DNA of 64,000 bases, taken from positions 186,001 through 250,000 of the forward strand of contig OY760176.1 of NCBI GenBank assembly GCA_963663315.1. The letters run 5' to 3'. This DNA is from G963663315 sp963663315 (GTDB taxonomy: Bacteria; Pseudomonadota; Gammaproteobacteria; Arenicellales; Poriferihabitantaceae). The stretch's first letter is position 1. Every line of letters begins with the position of its first letter. The translations under genes and the position numbers were made by a program. Below the pieces are notes generated by a model. The model did not search any database, had not been told where the DNA came from, and worked only from the letters and a program-made list of their open reading frames with translations. Shown one piece after another: positions 1 to 8,535 of the stretch.

Positions 1-1
1 A

Positions 2-706
2 CTCGAAGCGCCGGCGCCTTCACCGCCCTCAAAGCGTCATTGGCTGGGGACAGACGATCAGGCGCGGGATGTTCTGGCGCGGGTGATGTACGGGTTTCGC
101 ATCTCGGCACTGTTTGGTTTGTTGTTGACCCTGCTGAGTTCTGCAATTGGCATCGCGGCCGGGGCCGTGCAGGGATACTTCGGGGGGCTGACCGACCTGT
201 TCATGCAACGGTTTATTGAGGTCTGGGAAGGATTGCCGGTCCTGTACCTGCTGATTATCATGGCTGCGGTCATTGAACCCGGGTTTTTCAGCCTGCTGAT
301 CCTGATGCTGTTGTTTTCGTGGACCGGACTGGTCGCTGTCGTACGCGCCGAGTTTCTGCGCGTCCGCAATTTTGAATATATACGCGCTGCCAGGGCTTTG
401 GGCGTCAGTGATATCCGGATCATGGTCCGGCATATACTGCCCAACGCAATGGTCGCGACTTTTACTTTCATGCCATTTATCTTAAGTGGCTCGGTCACTA
501 CACTGACCAGCCTGGATTTTCTGGGGTTCGGGTTGCCTATTGGCTCACCTTCTCTGGGAGAGTTGCTGAATCAGGGCAAGAACAACCTGCAAGCGCCCTG
601 GCTCGGCATCACCGGATTTGCTGTGATTGGTCTGATGCTGTCGTTGCTGGTCTTTATCGGCGAAGCGGTGCGTGACGGCTTTGATCCGAGGAAAGTATTC
701 TCATGA
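2..706 (+). CDS. yejE: Peptide ABC transporter permease, YejE-like (5' partial)
   Basis: Inner-membrane permease of a Yej-type (microcin C/oligopeptide family) importer. The reading frame is open from base 2 and reads a HWLGTDDQARDVLARV-type segment, the usual start of the permease core in this family, so the true N-terminus lies outside the window and the GTG at 83 is internal. Several hydrophobic segments follow. An EAA-loop-like region (YIRAARALGVSDIRIMVRHI) sits about residues 115-135 of the visible part and contacts the ATPase. The C-terminus ends in the typical G-DGFDPRK tail. The stop overlaps the start of the ATPase gene by 4 bases, so the two are translationally coupled. Confidence 0.9.
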   Translation, partial: LEAPAPSPPSKRHWLGTDDQARDVLARVMYGFRISALFGLLLTLLSSAIGIAAGAVQGYFGGLTDLFMQRFIEVWEGLPVLYLLIIMAAVIEPGFFSLLILMLLFSWTGLVAVVRAEFLRVRNFEYIRAARALGVSDIRIMVRHILPNAMVATFTFMPFILSGSVTTLTSLDFLGFGLPIGSPSLGELLNQGKNNLQAPWLGITGFAVIGLMLSLLVFIGEAVRDGFDPRKVFS

Positions 707-2316
707 GTACTCATCCGATACTCGAAGTGAGTGACCTGTCAATCAGTTTTCGCCGAAAAACCAGGGATCGGGAACTCATTTCCAATGTTGTCAAGGGTGT
801 CGGGTTTGACCTTCATGCCGGAGAGACGGTTGCACTGGTTGGGGAGTCGGGAGCGGGTAAATCCCTGATTGCGCTGTCAGTGATGCAGTTGCTGCCTTAT
901 CCCCACGCCTTTCACCCGAGCGGTTCAATCACTATTCAGGGCGAACAGGTCATCGGAGCCAATCAGACTGTACTGCAACGAATACGAGGTAATCAGGTTT
1001 CCATCATTTTTCAGGAACCCATGACTGCGTTGAACCCACTGCATACCATTGAAAAACAGATCGGCGAATCGCTGACCATGCATCAGGGTCTCAACGATGA
1101 TGAAGCCAGAAACAGGACAATCGCACTGCTGGACCGTGTCCGTATCCATCATCCCGAATCGCGTCTGGCTGACTATCCCCACCAGTTGTCCGGAGGTCAG
1201 CGCCAGCGTGTGATGATTGCAATGGCGCTGGCCAATCGCCCCGGGATTCTGCTGGCCGATGAACCGACAACAGCCCTCGATGTGACGGTACAGGCCAGAA
1301 TCCTGGAATTGCTCAAGGAATTGCAGGCGACGGATAATCTGGGAATCCTGTTGATCACCCATGACCTCAATATGGTGCGTAAGACAGCAGATCGTGTATT
1401 GGTGATGAAAAACGGGAGACTGGTGGAAACCGGACCCGTGGTACAGATATTCACCTCCCCTGCACAGGACTACACAAAGTTGCTGTTATCTGCAGAGCCT
1501 CCGCTCCGGCAAAAGCCTGATGGCAAAGGCGACCAGATTCTTTCGGTAGACAATCTCAAGGTCTGGTTCCCGGTTAGGCGTGGGCTGCTCAGGCGAACCG
1601 TGGATCATGTCAAGGCGGTGAATGATGCATCTCTGAAGCTGTATCCGGGTCGTACCCTGGGGGTGGTTGGAGAATCGGGCTCCGGCAAAACCACGCTGGC
1701 GCTGGCATTGTTGAAACTGGTACGGTCCGAAGGCAGAATATGTCTGGATGGCATGCCACTCGGTGAACAGGGAGCCCTGTCGATGGCGCAAGTGCGAAGC
1801 GCCATGCAGATAGTTTTTCAGGACCCTTACGGCTCCCTTTCGCCCCGATTGACGATTGGCGAGATCGTCAGCGAAGGACTGGAGGCGCATGGCCTGATTA
1901 CCGACCCGAAAGCACGAGATCGGACGGTGGTGAAAATTCTGGAAGAGGTGGAAATTGACCCGGACAACCGTTTCCGTTATCCGCATGAATTCTCGGGGGG
2001 GCAGCGGCAGCGAATTGCGATCGCCCGTGCGCTGGTCCTCGAGCCGAGAATACTGTTTCTTGATGAGCCTACATCTGCACTGGATCGAACCGTTCAGGTT
2101 CAGGTGCTGAAACTGTTGAACCGGATTCAACGACAACATCAGTTGGCCTATGTTTTTATTTCCCACGATTTGAGCGTGATCCGTGCGATTGCAGATGACT
2201 TGATGGTGATGCAGTCCGGGGATGTGGTGGAACAGGGTGATGCAAAAACCATTTTTTCCAATCCGGGGCATCCTTATACCCGGGAACTGCTGGCTGCGGC
2301 CAGCCTGGTTGCCTGA
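703..2316 (+). CDS. yejF: Peptide ABC transporter, duplicated ATP-binding protein YejF-like
   Basis: A fused double ATPase of 537 aa, the usual YejF length, that powers the permease encoded just upstream. Half one has a Walker A (GESGAGKS, about residue 48), the signature LSGGQRQRV and Walker B LLADEPTTALD. Half two repeats these as GESGSGKT (about residue 325), FSGGQRQRI and LFLDEPTSALD. Each half ends with the oligopeptide-type extension (SPAQDYTKLLL and NPGHPYTRELL). It overlaps the permease gene by ATGA. All catalytic motifs are intact in both halves, so both sites should hydrolyse ATP. Confidence 0.93.
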   Translation: MSTHPILEVSDLSISFRRKTRDRELISNVVKGVGFDLHAGETVALVGESGAGKSLIALSVMQLLPYPHAFHPSGSITIQGEQVIGANQTVLQRIRGNQVSIIFQEPMTALNPLHTIEKQIGESLTMHQGLNDDEARNRTIALLDRVRIHHPESRLADYPHQLSGGQRQRVMIAMALANRPGILLADEPTTALDVTVQARILELLKELQATDNLGILLITHDLNMVRKTADRVLVMKNGRLVETGPVVQIFTSPAQDYTKLLLSAEPPLRQKPDGKGDQILSVDNLKVWFPVRRGLLRRTVDHVKAVNDASLKLYPGRTLGVVGESGSGKTTLALALLKLVRSEGRICLDGMPLGEQGALSMAQVRSAMQIVFQDPYGSLSPRLTIGEIVSEGLEAHGLITDPKARDRTVVKILEEVEIDPDNRFRYPHEFSGGQRQRIAIARALVLEPRILFLDEPTSALDRTVQVQVLKLLNRIQRQHQLAYVFISHDLSVIRAIADDLMVMQSGDVVEQGDAKTIFSNPGHPYTRELLAAASLVA

Positions 2317-2340
2317 TCATCCCGTACTCGACCGGATGTC

Positions 2341-2371
2341 GCAGGGACAGGTCCCTTGTGCCTGTCCTTGC
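2341..2371 (+). terminator. Hairpin downstream of yejF
   Basis: An inverted repeat (GGACAGG ... CCTGTCC with outer GCA ... TGC) lies 25 bases after the yejF stop. It has no T-run after it, so it may be a 3' stabilising hairpin or a rho-assisted terminator rather than an intrinsic terminator. Confidence 0.4.
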
Positions 2372-2457
2372 AGGTATCAGAAAGCTCTCGAAATTATCGA
2401 TATTCCAGGGCGGTGGGGTCGGCAGGTGATTTGTAGCGCATCCAGAGTCCGGGCATC

Positions 2458-2890
2458 TCAGGGTCTGAACTCCAGAACCTTGTTTATAAAGAGTTGTTGT
2501 GCAAGTCGTTTGGGAATTCGCTGACGGTTTATTAAAAATATTTCCAGTGTCAGTTCGTCCATGAACTCCGTGACCGGCCAAAGCTGACCGGATTCAACTT
2601 CATTTTCAGTAAAACCTTCAGGCAAAAAGCAAATACCTGCTCCAGCTACGGTCAATCGCTTTGCTTCTTCCAGACTGGAAGACATCCCACCAACGTAATG
2701 CCCGAGATTATATTTGAGTCGAAACTTGGTGAGTTGATCCGGTTCATCATTACCAGTAAGAACAAATTTCTCCCGGGACAGAAGTTTAAATTTACTGATC
2801 GTTGTGCCGAACAGGGGATGGTTGGAATTACAGTATGCACGGTGTTTTTCCCTGAACAGAAGATGGTAATCCAGTTCTGCAACAGAGGTT
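2458..2890 (-). pseudogene. LysR-type regulator remnant (substrate-binding half only)
   Basis: The reverse strand encodes about 140 aa resembling the C-terminal effector-binding half of a LysR regulator: LLFREKHRAYCNSNHPLFG, then a central GNDEP segment, EAKRLTVAGAGICFLPEG, and a C-terminal LEIFLINRQRIPK stretch. There is no helix-turn-helix domain. The recognisable homology stops around 2890, where the divergently transcribed agmatinase gene begins. The open frame continues to 3024 but that part does not look like LysR. It is probably the 3' remainder of a regulator cut by a deletion whose other side is the agmatinase gene. Confidence 0.6.
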
Positions 2891-2894
2891 TGTA

Positions 2895-3854
2895 ATGCCA
2901 GATAAAAAAACAGGAGAGTTACGCGGTAACCGGAATCTGAAACGACTGGAGAAAATTTCCCAGACAAGACAGCAACAGGAGATTGAACGGGGGTTGGAAT
3001 TTGGCCTGGAAGCAGCCGGGTCAATCAATGATAGAACGATTTCACTTTTCAGTCGTGGGCATCAACCTGCTTTTGCAGGAATTAATACCTTTATGAAAGC
3101 GCCTTATTGTGAGGATATGCGTAATATTGGTCAGTATGAAGCTGCTTTTGTAGGAATACCATTTGATACGGGGACGACATATCGCCCCGGAGCCCGGTTT
3201 GGGCCGCAGGCAGTGCGCCAGATATCCGCTTTGTATGACGGGTTTTCAGTAGACGGTGCGGTTGATATGCAGGAAATGGACATGGATGAGCGTATGCATA
3301 CGACGCCGTGGTTCTGGACGACAAATGGACATAACCATGAAAACAGTGACGTTTCAACCTCGCATCATTCCCACAGCCACATGCATGACGTTGGGTTGTC
3401 GAATTGCCCACCAAAAAATCTGGTTCAAATGGGTATTGGAGGCTGGTACGGATCCCGCCCGGGTTCGCAAGTCGCACGAGAACGCGGTTCCAGCGTTATG
3501 ACAATGACAGATATCGAAGAATCAGGAGTTAAAAAGGCTGCTGAAATGGCGCTTGATCTGGCCTGGAAAGATGCAAAGGCAGTTTATTTGTCATTTGACA
3601 TTGATTCAATTGATCCGGGTTTTGCGCCTGGGACAGGGTCGCCGGAGCCGGGCGGATTATTACCCAGGGAAGCGCTTCAACTGGTGCGTCTTATAGCCCG
3701 TGAAGGTCTCTGTGGTATGGAGGTCGTTGAGGTTGCTCCACCTTATGATGTGAATCAGAATACATCCCAGCTCGCCTGCAGGATTGTCCTGGATGTATTG
3801 GGCACATTAACGACTGAGGGGAAACTCGGGCATAGATCAAAAGTCAAATCCTGA
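2895..3854 (+). CDS. Agmatinase/ureohydrolase family protein with internal deletion (probably inactive)
   Basis: Ureohydrolase family (agmatine or guanidino-acid hydrolases, binuclear Mn). The N-terminus (IPFDTGTTYRPGARFGPQ, about residues 91-108) and C-terminus (SFDIDSIDPGFAPGTG, EPGGLLPREAL, GMEVVEVAPPYD) are well kept. The middle jumps directly from the DGAVDMQEMDM segment to DERMHTTPW. In intact relatives these are separated by roughly 65-70 residues that carry the GGDHS histidine and the D-x-H-x-D metal ligands, and both are absent here. A His-rich stretch (about residues 149-170) follows. The frame is preserved. The LysR remnant overlaps the 5' end. The length of 319 aa is short for this subfamily. 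Confidence 0.75.
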   Translation: MPDKKTGELRGNRNLKRLEKISQTRQQQEIERGLEFGLEAAGSINDRTISLFSRGHQPAFAGINTFMKAPYCEDMRNIGQYEAAFVGIPFDTGTTYRPGARFGPQAVRQISALYDGFSVDGAVDMQEMDMDERMHTTPWFWTTNGHNHENSDVSTSHHSHSHMHDVGLSNCPPKNLVQMGIGGWYGSRPGSQVARERGSSVMTMTDIEESGVKKAAEMALDLAWKDAKAVYLSFDIDSIDPGFAPGTGSPEPGGLLPREALQLVRLIAREGLCGMEVVEVAPPYDVNQNTSQLACRIVLDVLGTLTTEGKLGHRSKVKS

Positions 3855-3889
3855 CCGGTATTGACTACTTCCCATTGTAAAGTGACCGT

Positions 3890-5185
3890 CTACAGAAACC
3901 GATCCACGGAGAAAGCCGACAAGTCAACGCAGGGTTTGATATCCATTGCCAGTTCGGCGGTCACTTTGCCTGCCCCCGGACCGATCCCGAAACCGTGGCC
4001 ACTATACCCTGTGGAGATGATCAGTCCGGGAATCCCGGCGACAGTCGAAATGATCGGCAATTCGTCGGGAGTCACATCAATCATCCCGGCCCATCGCTGG
4101 CTGATCCCGATGCCTTTGAGCGACGGCAGGGTTTTGCCCAGCAACCGGTGGGCCTGGTTGAGCAATTTGAGATCGGGTTGTGGATCGAGAACCCGCTCGG
4201 TTTCAAATGGCGTGACTGAATCGAGCGACCATCTCGCGGGCCATTTCAGTTCCTCAAGGAACCGTTTGCCAATTCTGAGTGAGACCTGTTCCTTGGATTG
4301 CCGGTAGGCAGGATAGAAATTCATTAAAAACCGGAGGAAATCCGGGGTCACGTCGCAGTTTGAATGTCCGCCGCAAGCTACATTGTATCCGCCATCCAGA
4401 CGGCGCCGCAGTCCGAGCCCGCCGCTCCAGATTGATTGCAGGGTGAGAAATTCGGTGGGTGCGGTTGCCATCACCGAGCCCACGACTTTTAAGTGGGGAA
4501 ATACGATATCGAGATTCCTGCAAAAGTAGCCCGACCAGGCCCCGCCCGCACAGATAACCCTGGAGGTACGAATCGGGCCGTGTTCGGTGACCACTCCCGC
4601 TACTCTTCCGGCTTCGATATCAATACCGCGAACCGCACAACGGGTCAGGATTTGCGCCCCCTCGGCGCGGGCCTTTTCGGCAATGGCGTTCGTTGCAAGA
4701 TACGGTTCCGCGCTGGCATCGCTCGGCGTAAACAAGGCGCCGCGAGTCTGGTTGCCGATGTCCGGAACCAGTGTTTTCAATTCACCGAGGGATAGAAAAC
4801 GGGTATCGAGATTGAACGCTTTGGCATGTTCAAGCCAGGCCAGATTGGACTGGTGGAGGGCGGGTGAATCAGACAGGTACAGTGTGCCACCGACACGGAA
4901 GCCGATTTCCCGGTCGAGTTGCGGAACCAGTTCGTGCCAGCACTCCAGAGATTCGATCATCAGCGGGATTTCGGACGGGTGCCGTCCCTGATTCCGGATA
5001 AATCCCCAATTGCGGCTGGATTGTTCGCAAGCAATCTCTCCCTTTTCGCACAGTGCCACTTTGACCTTACGCCGTGCCAGATGACAGGCGGCGCTGGCGC
5101 CCACGATGCCGCCGCCGATGACGACCACATCGACTGAGTGAGGGATGGACGCAGGTGAAGAGGTCAGGCCGCCCATTCGCACCAT
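3890..5185 (-). CDS. FAD-dependent amine/amino-acid oxidoreductase (DAO family)
   Basis: A 431-aa flavoprotein of the D-amino-acid oxidase/sarcosine oxidase/GlpO superfamily. It has an N-terminal dinucleotide fold VVIGGGIVGASAACHLAR (about residues 20-37), an ACEQSSRNWGFIRNQGR segment typical of amine oxidases that often bind FAD covalently or tightly, and the C-terminal GYSGHGFGIGPGAGK flavin-contact loop. The substrate is unknown; glycine, sarcosine, D-amino acids or betaine derivatives are possible. The start overlaps the 3' end of addA by 22 bases, so it is the last gene of the minus-strand operon that begins with the pterin dehydratase. An alternative start exists at MGGLTS three codons downstream. 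Confidence 0.85.
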   Translation of the reverse strand: MVRMGGLTSSPASIPHSVDVVVIGGGIVGASAACHLARRKVKVALCEKGEIACEQSSRNWGFIRNQGRHPSEIPLMIESLECWHELVPQLDREIGFRVGGTLYLSDSPALHQSNLAWLEHAKAFNLDTRFLSLGELKTLVPDIGNQTRGALFTPSDASAEPYLATNAIAEKARAEGAQILTRCAVRGIDIEAGRVAGVVTEHGPIRTSRVICAGGAWSGYFCRNLDIVFPHLKVVGSVMATAPTEFLTLQSIWSGGLGLRRRLDGGYNVACGGHSNCDVTPDFLRFLMNFYPAYRQSKEQVSLRIGKRFLEELKWPARWSLDSVTPFETERVLDPQPDLKLLNQAHRLLGKTLPSLKGIGISQRWAGMIDVTPDELPIISTVAGIPGLIISTGYSGHGFGIGPGAGKVTAELAMDIKPCVDLSAFSVDRFL

Positions 5186-8100
5186 TCTTTCAGTAAAGGA
5201 AAATAAAGTGCAAGCATAACCTTGTTTCCCTCCAGATTGTGCGTGATCTGTGCATAACGCCCCATCTGATTGTAATATCGCTGTCTCTCCTGCTCAAGAA
5301 AGCGGGCCCTGTCCCCGCCTTCGTGTCGCCCTGACTTGAAATCGATGATCCATCGTATCCCGGACCGATCGACAAAGGTGCGATCAATCACAACCCTGAC
5401 AAGGGTGTGATCCACCATGCCGGTCAGTGACCATTCGGTCCTGATCCGGCTGTGGTCACTGGAAAATATCCATTCGGCCCTTGGGTCGGATTTGACATTT
5501 TCCACGGCGGCTTTCAGGTTATCACAGGCCGACTTGAGTTCTGCCCCGCTCAATCCATGTTCAACGAGAACGATCCGGCCGCCGTCAACAATTTTCCCGA
5601 TATCGCGGGATTTCCACTCCTGCCAGTTCCGATCATTGATTCCCTGGAGTATATGATGGATGGCAATACCGGTGATACGCAGGGTTTCCCCGGCCCATGA
5701 GAATTCAATTTCATTTCCGACGGCGATATCACGGGTGGTTTCGGTGGTTTTGAGGTCCGGGCTTTCGGGAAATTCCGGCGCAGACCAGGCTGCCGGCAAT
5801 CGTCTGAACCGGGTTAGTGAAAGCATGGTTTGCCTCGCTTCAGCCGATTCATCCGGTTTCCCGGGTTTATCCGGTATCGCCATTTCGTCCGTGATGAACT
5901 GGCCTTCCAGGGCTGGCCATAACAGGTGCAGCAGCGAGCTCCGTGTCGGCGGTCTGACATTCCCTTCCCGATCGAACGAGCAGACATACAGATGCAATTC
6001 CCGGCGGGCCCGGGTACAGGCCACATACAGCAATCGACGATTATCGTTTTCCCGTTGTTTTGCTTCGAGGGTACCGAGGTATTCGTACAGCGGGTCAGAC
6101 TCCTCCGCGTCCGGTAACCCGGATAGCAGAAGCTGGTCGGGAAATCGCATTGAGCGCACCAGTTCCTTGTCCTGCCGGGGACTCTGTCGATGCAGTTGCG
6201 GCAGGATTACCACATCAAATTCCAGACCCTTGGATTTATGCATGGTCATCAACTGAACCTGAGAAAGGACATCGGCCCTGGACCAGAGTTGTTCTGTGGC
6301 CTGGAAAAGGATTTCGGGGGTGATCAATGCGTGCTCGGTCTCCAGGGTGTCGAGCAGGTCCAGCCAGGCTTCACAATCAGCCAGATCGGTCGATTCGATA
6401 CAAGCCGGCCCGCCCAGTCTGAGCCACGCGGCTTCCACATTGTGTCGCAACGAAACCCGGCCATGGCGGATGACCATGGGTTGTATCGCAGCGGTAAATC
6501 GCCGGATTCTTTGTTGCCCGTCTGCGCTCATCGCCGCAACCGCCTGATCCGCCAGGCAGGCCTGGAGAATAGCGGGAAATGGTTCGGCCATCGCAACCAC
6601 CGACAGATCCTTGAGGTCGAGTCCGCACCAGGGCGCGCGCAGCACAGTCAGCCAGGCGATGCGATCACTGAGCTGGTTTAATGCCCGGGTCAGGGCGAGC
6701 AGGTCCTGGATCGGCGTACGTTCATGCAGACTCTCCAGTTTGACCGCCTGGTAGGAAATTCCACGCTGGCGCAGGGCTTGCGCAATCCCGACCAAATGGT
6801 TGCGGTTGCGCCCGAGAATGCCGATGCTGGCATCCGCATTGCTTTCCAGGGCCTTTTTCACCTGCTGGCAGATCATGTCTGCTTCGTGTTGCCCGGAACT
6901 TCCGGTCTTACTTTTCCCACCGTCCAGGTAGCGGTGAATTTCGATCACACTGCCGGTCTCCCCAGGAAGCGCTGCGCGGGCTGGCGCGTACTTGACTCCC
7001 CCGCCCAGGATGTCCTGCGCCGTCGAGAACACCTGCGGGAAGGTCCGATTGAACCAGTCGACCAGTTCCGGGGAAGAGCGGAAATTGCTTTTCAGCACCA
7101 GCGATTCAGGCCGCACGTCACCAATACCGTGCTTCCGTATCTGCCGAAAATTGGCCACATCCGCTTCCCGAAAACGATAGATTGACTGCATCGGGTCACC
7201 CACGAAAAACAACGTTCTGCCGTCCCCGTTCTGCCAGCCCGCGGTCAGCTTTCTGATCAGTTCAATCTGTGCTCTGGAGGTGTCCTGCACTTCATCCATC
7301 AACAAGTGTGACAGTTGATGATCCATCACCAGCGCAAGGTCGGTCGGGTTGTCCTCCTCACCCAGGGCGAGCTCCGCCCGGTGCGCTATTTCGATGAAGT
7401 CGGCCTGGTTTCGATCCTTGAACAACAAGCGCAACTGGGCAGCGGCAACAGGCAGAATCCGGAGCAGGGAGTTCAGCGTTTGCCAGTGTCTTTCTGTCAT
7501 TCCGGTACCCGGCAGCGAGCGGATTTGAGCTAGCGCCTCAATGATCCGGGAGTCTTTGTCCGTGTCTTCGATGTGTTGGAGGAGAGCGCCGATCCGTTGT
7601 TTTTCATTCTGGTATTTGGGCGGGAATCCCAGCCTTGCATCCACCCGTTTACGCAGATTCCCCTGAGTGGTCAACAAAAGACTAGCGATGCCGAGCCATT
7701 GATCGACCGATTCGAATTGTGTATCCGGAAAGGTTTCGATCTCCAGACAGGCGCATAGCGGATGTTCGGGATTCTGTTCGATCAGCCTGGAGGCCGCGAA
7801 TCGACCAAGGAGAGCCAGATCATCCTTGATTGAGTCCGGTATGGCATTGGATATCTGTTTGAGATGCCGACCGATGACCTGCCGCCACATCTGTTCCATC
7901 TGTTCCCGCGTACCCAGATTCAGCCCACCCATCCAGTGAACCCGTTTGGACAACATGGTCGACAGCAGGGACCGGGCCAGATTGAAGTCAGCCCGGGTCA
8001 GTCTGAGCAGGTCGGCACAGTAATCGGCCAGTGGCGGACCCTCCTCAATCAGGTCAAGGGTTTGTTTCGCCGCTTCCAGATACAGGAGTTCGGTCTGGTT

Positions 8101-8535
8101 GTTGTCCAGCAGGTCCGGCGTCGCGCCAAAACGCGCCGACCAGGGCATATACTTCACCAGTTTATAACACAATGCATCGATGGTCATGATTCTCAGTCTG
8201 CCGGGGTTACCGGACAGGTTCCAGCCGAGGGCATGGTCCCGTTTTATCGCCCGCCTTGCCAACTCCAGTATGTCCTCATCCACCTGCCGGGCCTGGTCGG
8301 TATCACTTGCCCCTGCCAGTGCACGGACAATCCGCTCCTGCATCTCTGCGGTGGCTTTTCGGGTGAAGGTGATCGCCAGAATCTGCTCCGGGTGTTCGAC
8401 CGTGGCCAGCAGGGTGAGAAAGCGGCGAATCAACAATCCGGTTTTACCGGAACCTGCCGGAGCCTGAACGATGAATGAACGCGACGGGTCCAGCGCCTCG
8501 TCCCGATGTTTCTGGTCTGGCAGTTCCGGGTTCAT
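5164..8535 (-). CDS. addA: Double-strand break repair helicase-nuclease AddA
   Basis: UvrD/RecB-superfamily 3'-5' helicase with a C-terminal RecB-type nuclease, acting in DNA double-strand break end resection. Motifs: Q-motif and Walker A APAGSGKTGLLIRRF near the N-terminus, ITFTRKATAEM (motif Ia), LLMDEVQDTSRAQ (Walker B), GDPMQSIYRFR (motif III), MTMHKSKGLEFDVV (motif V), LLYVACTRAR (motif VI), and the nuclease motif WIIDFKSGRHEGGD at the C-terminus. The start is placed at the ATG whose bases overlap the TGA of the upstream nuclease gene (ATGA) rather than 54 bases upstream. About 1123 aa, normal for AddA. Confidence 0.92.
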   Translation of the reverse strand: MNPELPDQKHRDEALDPSRSFIVQAPAGSGKTGLLIRRFLTLLATVEHPEQILAITFTRKATAEMQERIVRALAGASDTDQARQVDEDILELARRAIKRDHALGWNLSGNPGRLRIMTIDALCYKLVKYMPWSARFGATPDLLDNNQTELLYLEAAKQTLDLIEEGPPLADYCADLLRLTRADFNLARSLLSTMLSKRVHWMGGLNLGTREQMEQMWRQVIGRHLKQISNAIPDSIKDDLALLGRFAASRLIEQNPEHPLCACLEIETFPDTQFESVDQWLGIASLLLTTQGNLRKRVDARLGFPPKYQNEKQRIGALLQHIEDTDKDSRIIEALAQIRSLPGTGMTERHWQTLNSLLRILPVAAAQLRLLFKDRNQADFIEIAHRAELALGEEDNPTDLALVMDHQLSHLLMDEVQDTSRAQIELIRKLTAGWQNGDGRTLFFVGDPMQSIYRFREADVANFRQIRKHGIGDVRPESLVLKSNFRSSPELVDWFNRTFPQVFSTAQDILGGGVKYAPARAALPGETGSVIEIHRYLDGGKSKTGSSGQHEADMICQQVKKALESNADASIGILGRNRNHLVGIAQALRQRGISYQAVKLESLHERTPIQDLLALTRALNQLSDRIAWLTVLRAPWCGLDLKDLSVVAMAEPFPAILQACLADQAVAAMSADGQQRIRRFTAAIQPMVIRHGRVSLRHNVEAAWLRLGGPACIESTDLADCEAWLDLLDTLETEHALITPEILFQATEQLWSRADVLSQVQLMTMHKSKGLEFDVVILPQLHRQSPRQDKELVRSMRFPDQLLLSGLPDAEESDPLYEYLGTLEAKQRENDNRRLLYVACTRARRELHLYVCSFDREGNVRPPTRSSLLHLLWPALEGQFITDEMAIPDKPGKPDESAEARQTMLSLTRFRRLPAAWSAPEFPESPDLKTTETTRDIAVGNEIEFSWAGETLRITGIAIHHILQGINDRNWQEWKSRDIGKIVDGGRIVLVEHGLSGAELKSACDNLKAAVENVKSDPRAEWIFSSDHSRIRTEWSLTGMVDHTLVRVVIDRTFVDRSGIRWIIDFKSGRHEGGDRARFLEQERQRYYNQMGRYAQITHNLEGNKVMLALYFPLLKEWCEWAA

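Noticed and set aside
2156..2581. Minus-strand ORF between yejF and the LysR remnant
   Set aside because: It overlaps yejF coding sequence and has no recognisable features.
5660..6256. Plus-strand ORFs antisense to addA and the nuclease gene
   Set aside because: They have Ser/Arg-rich translations without domains and are fully covered by well-supported minus-strand genes.
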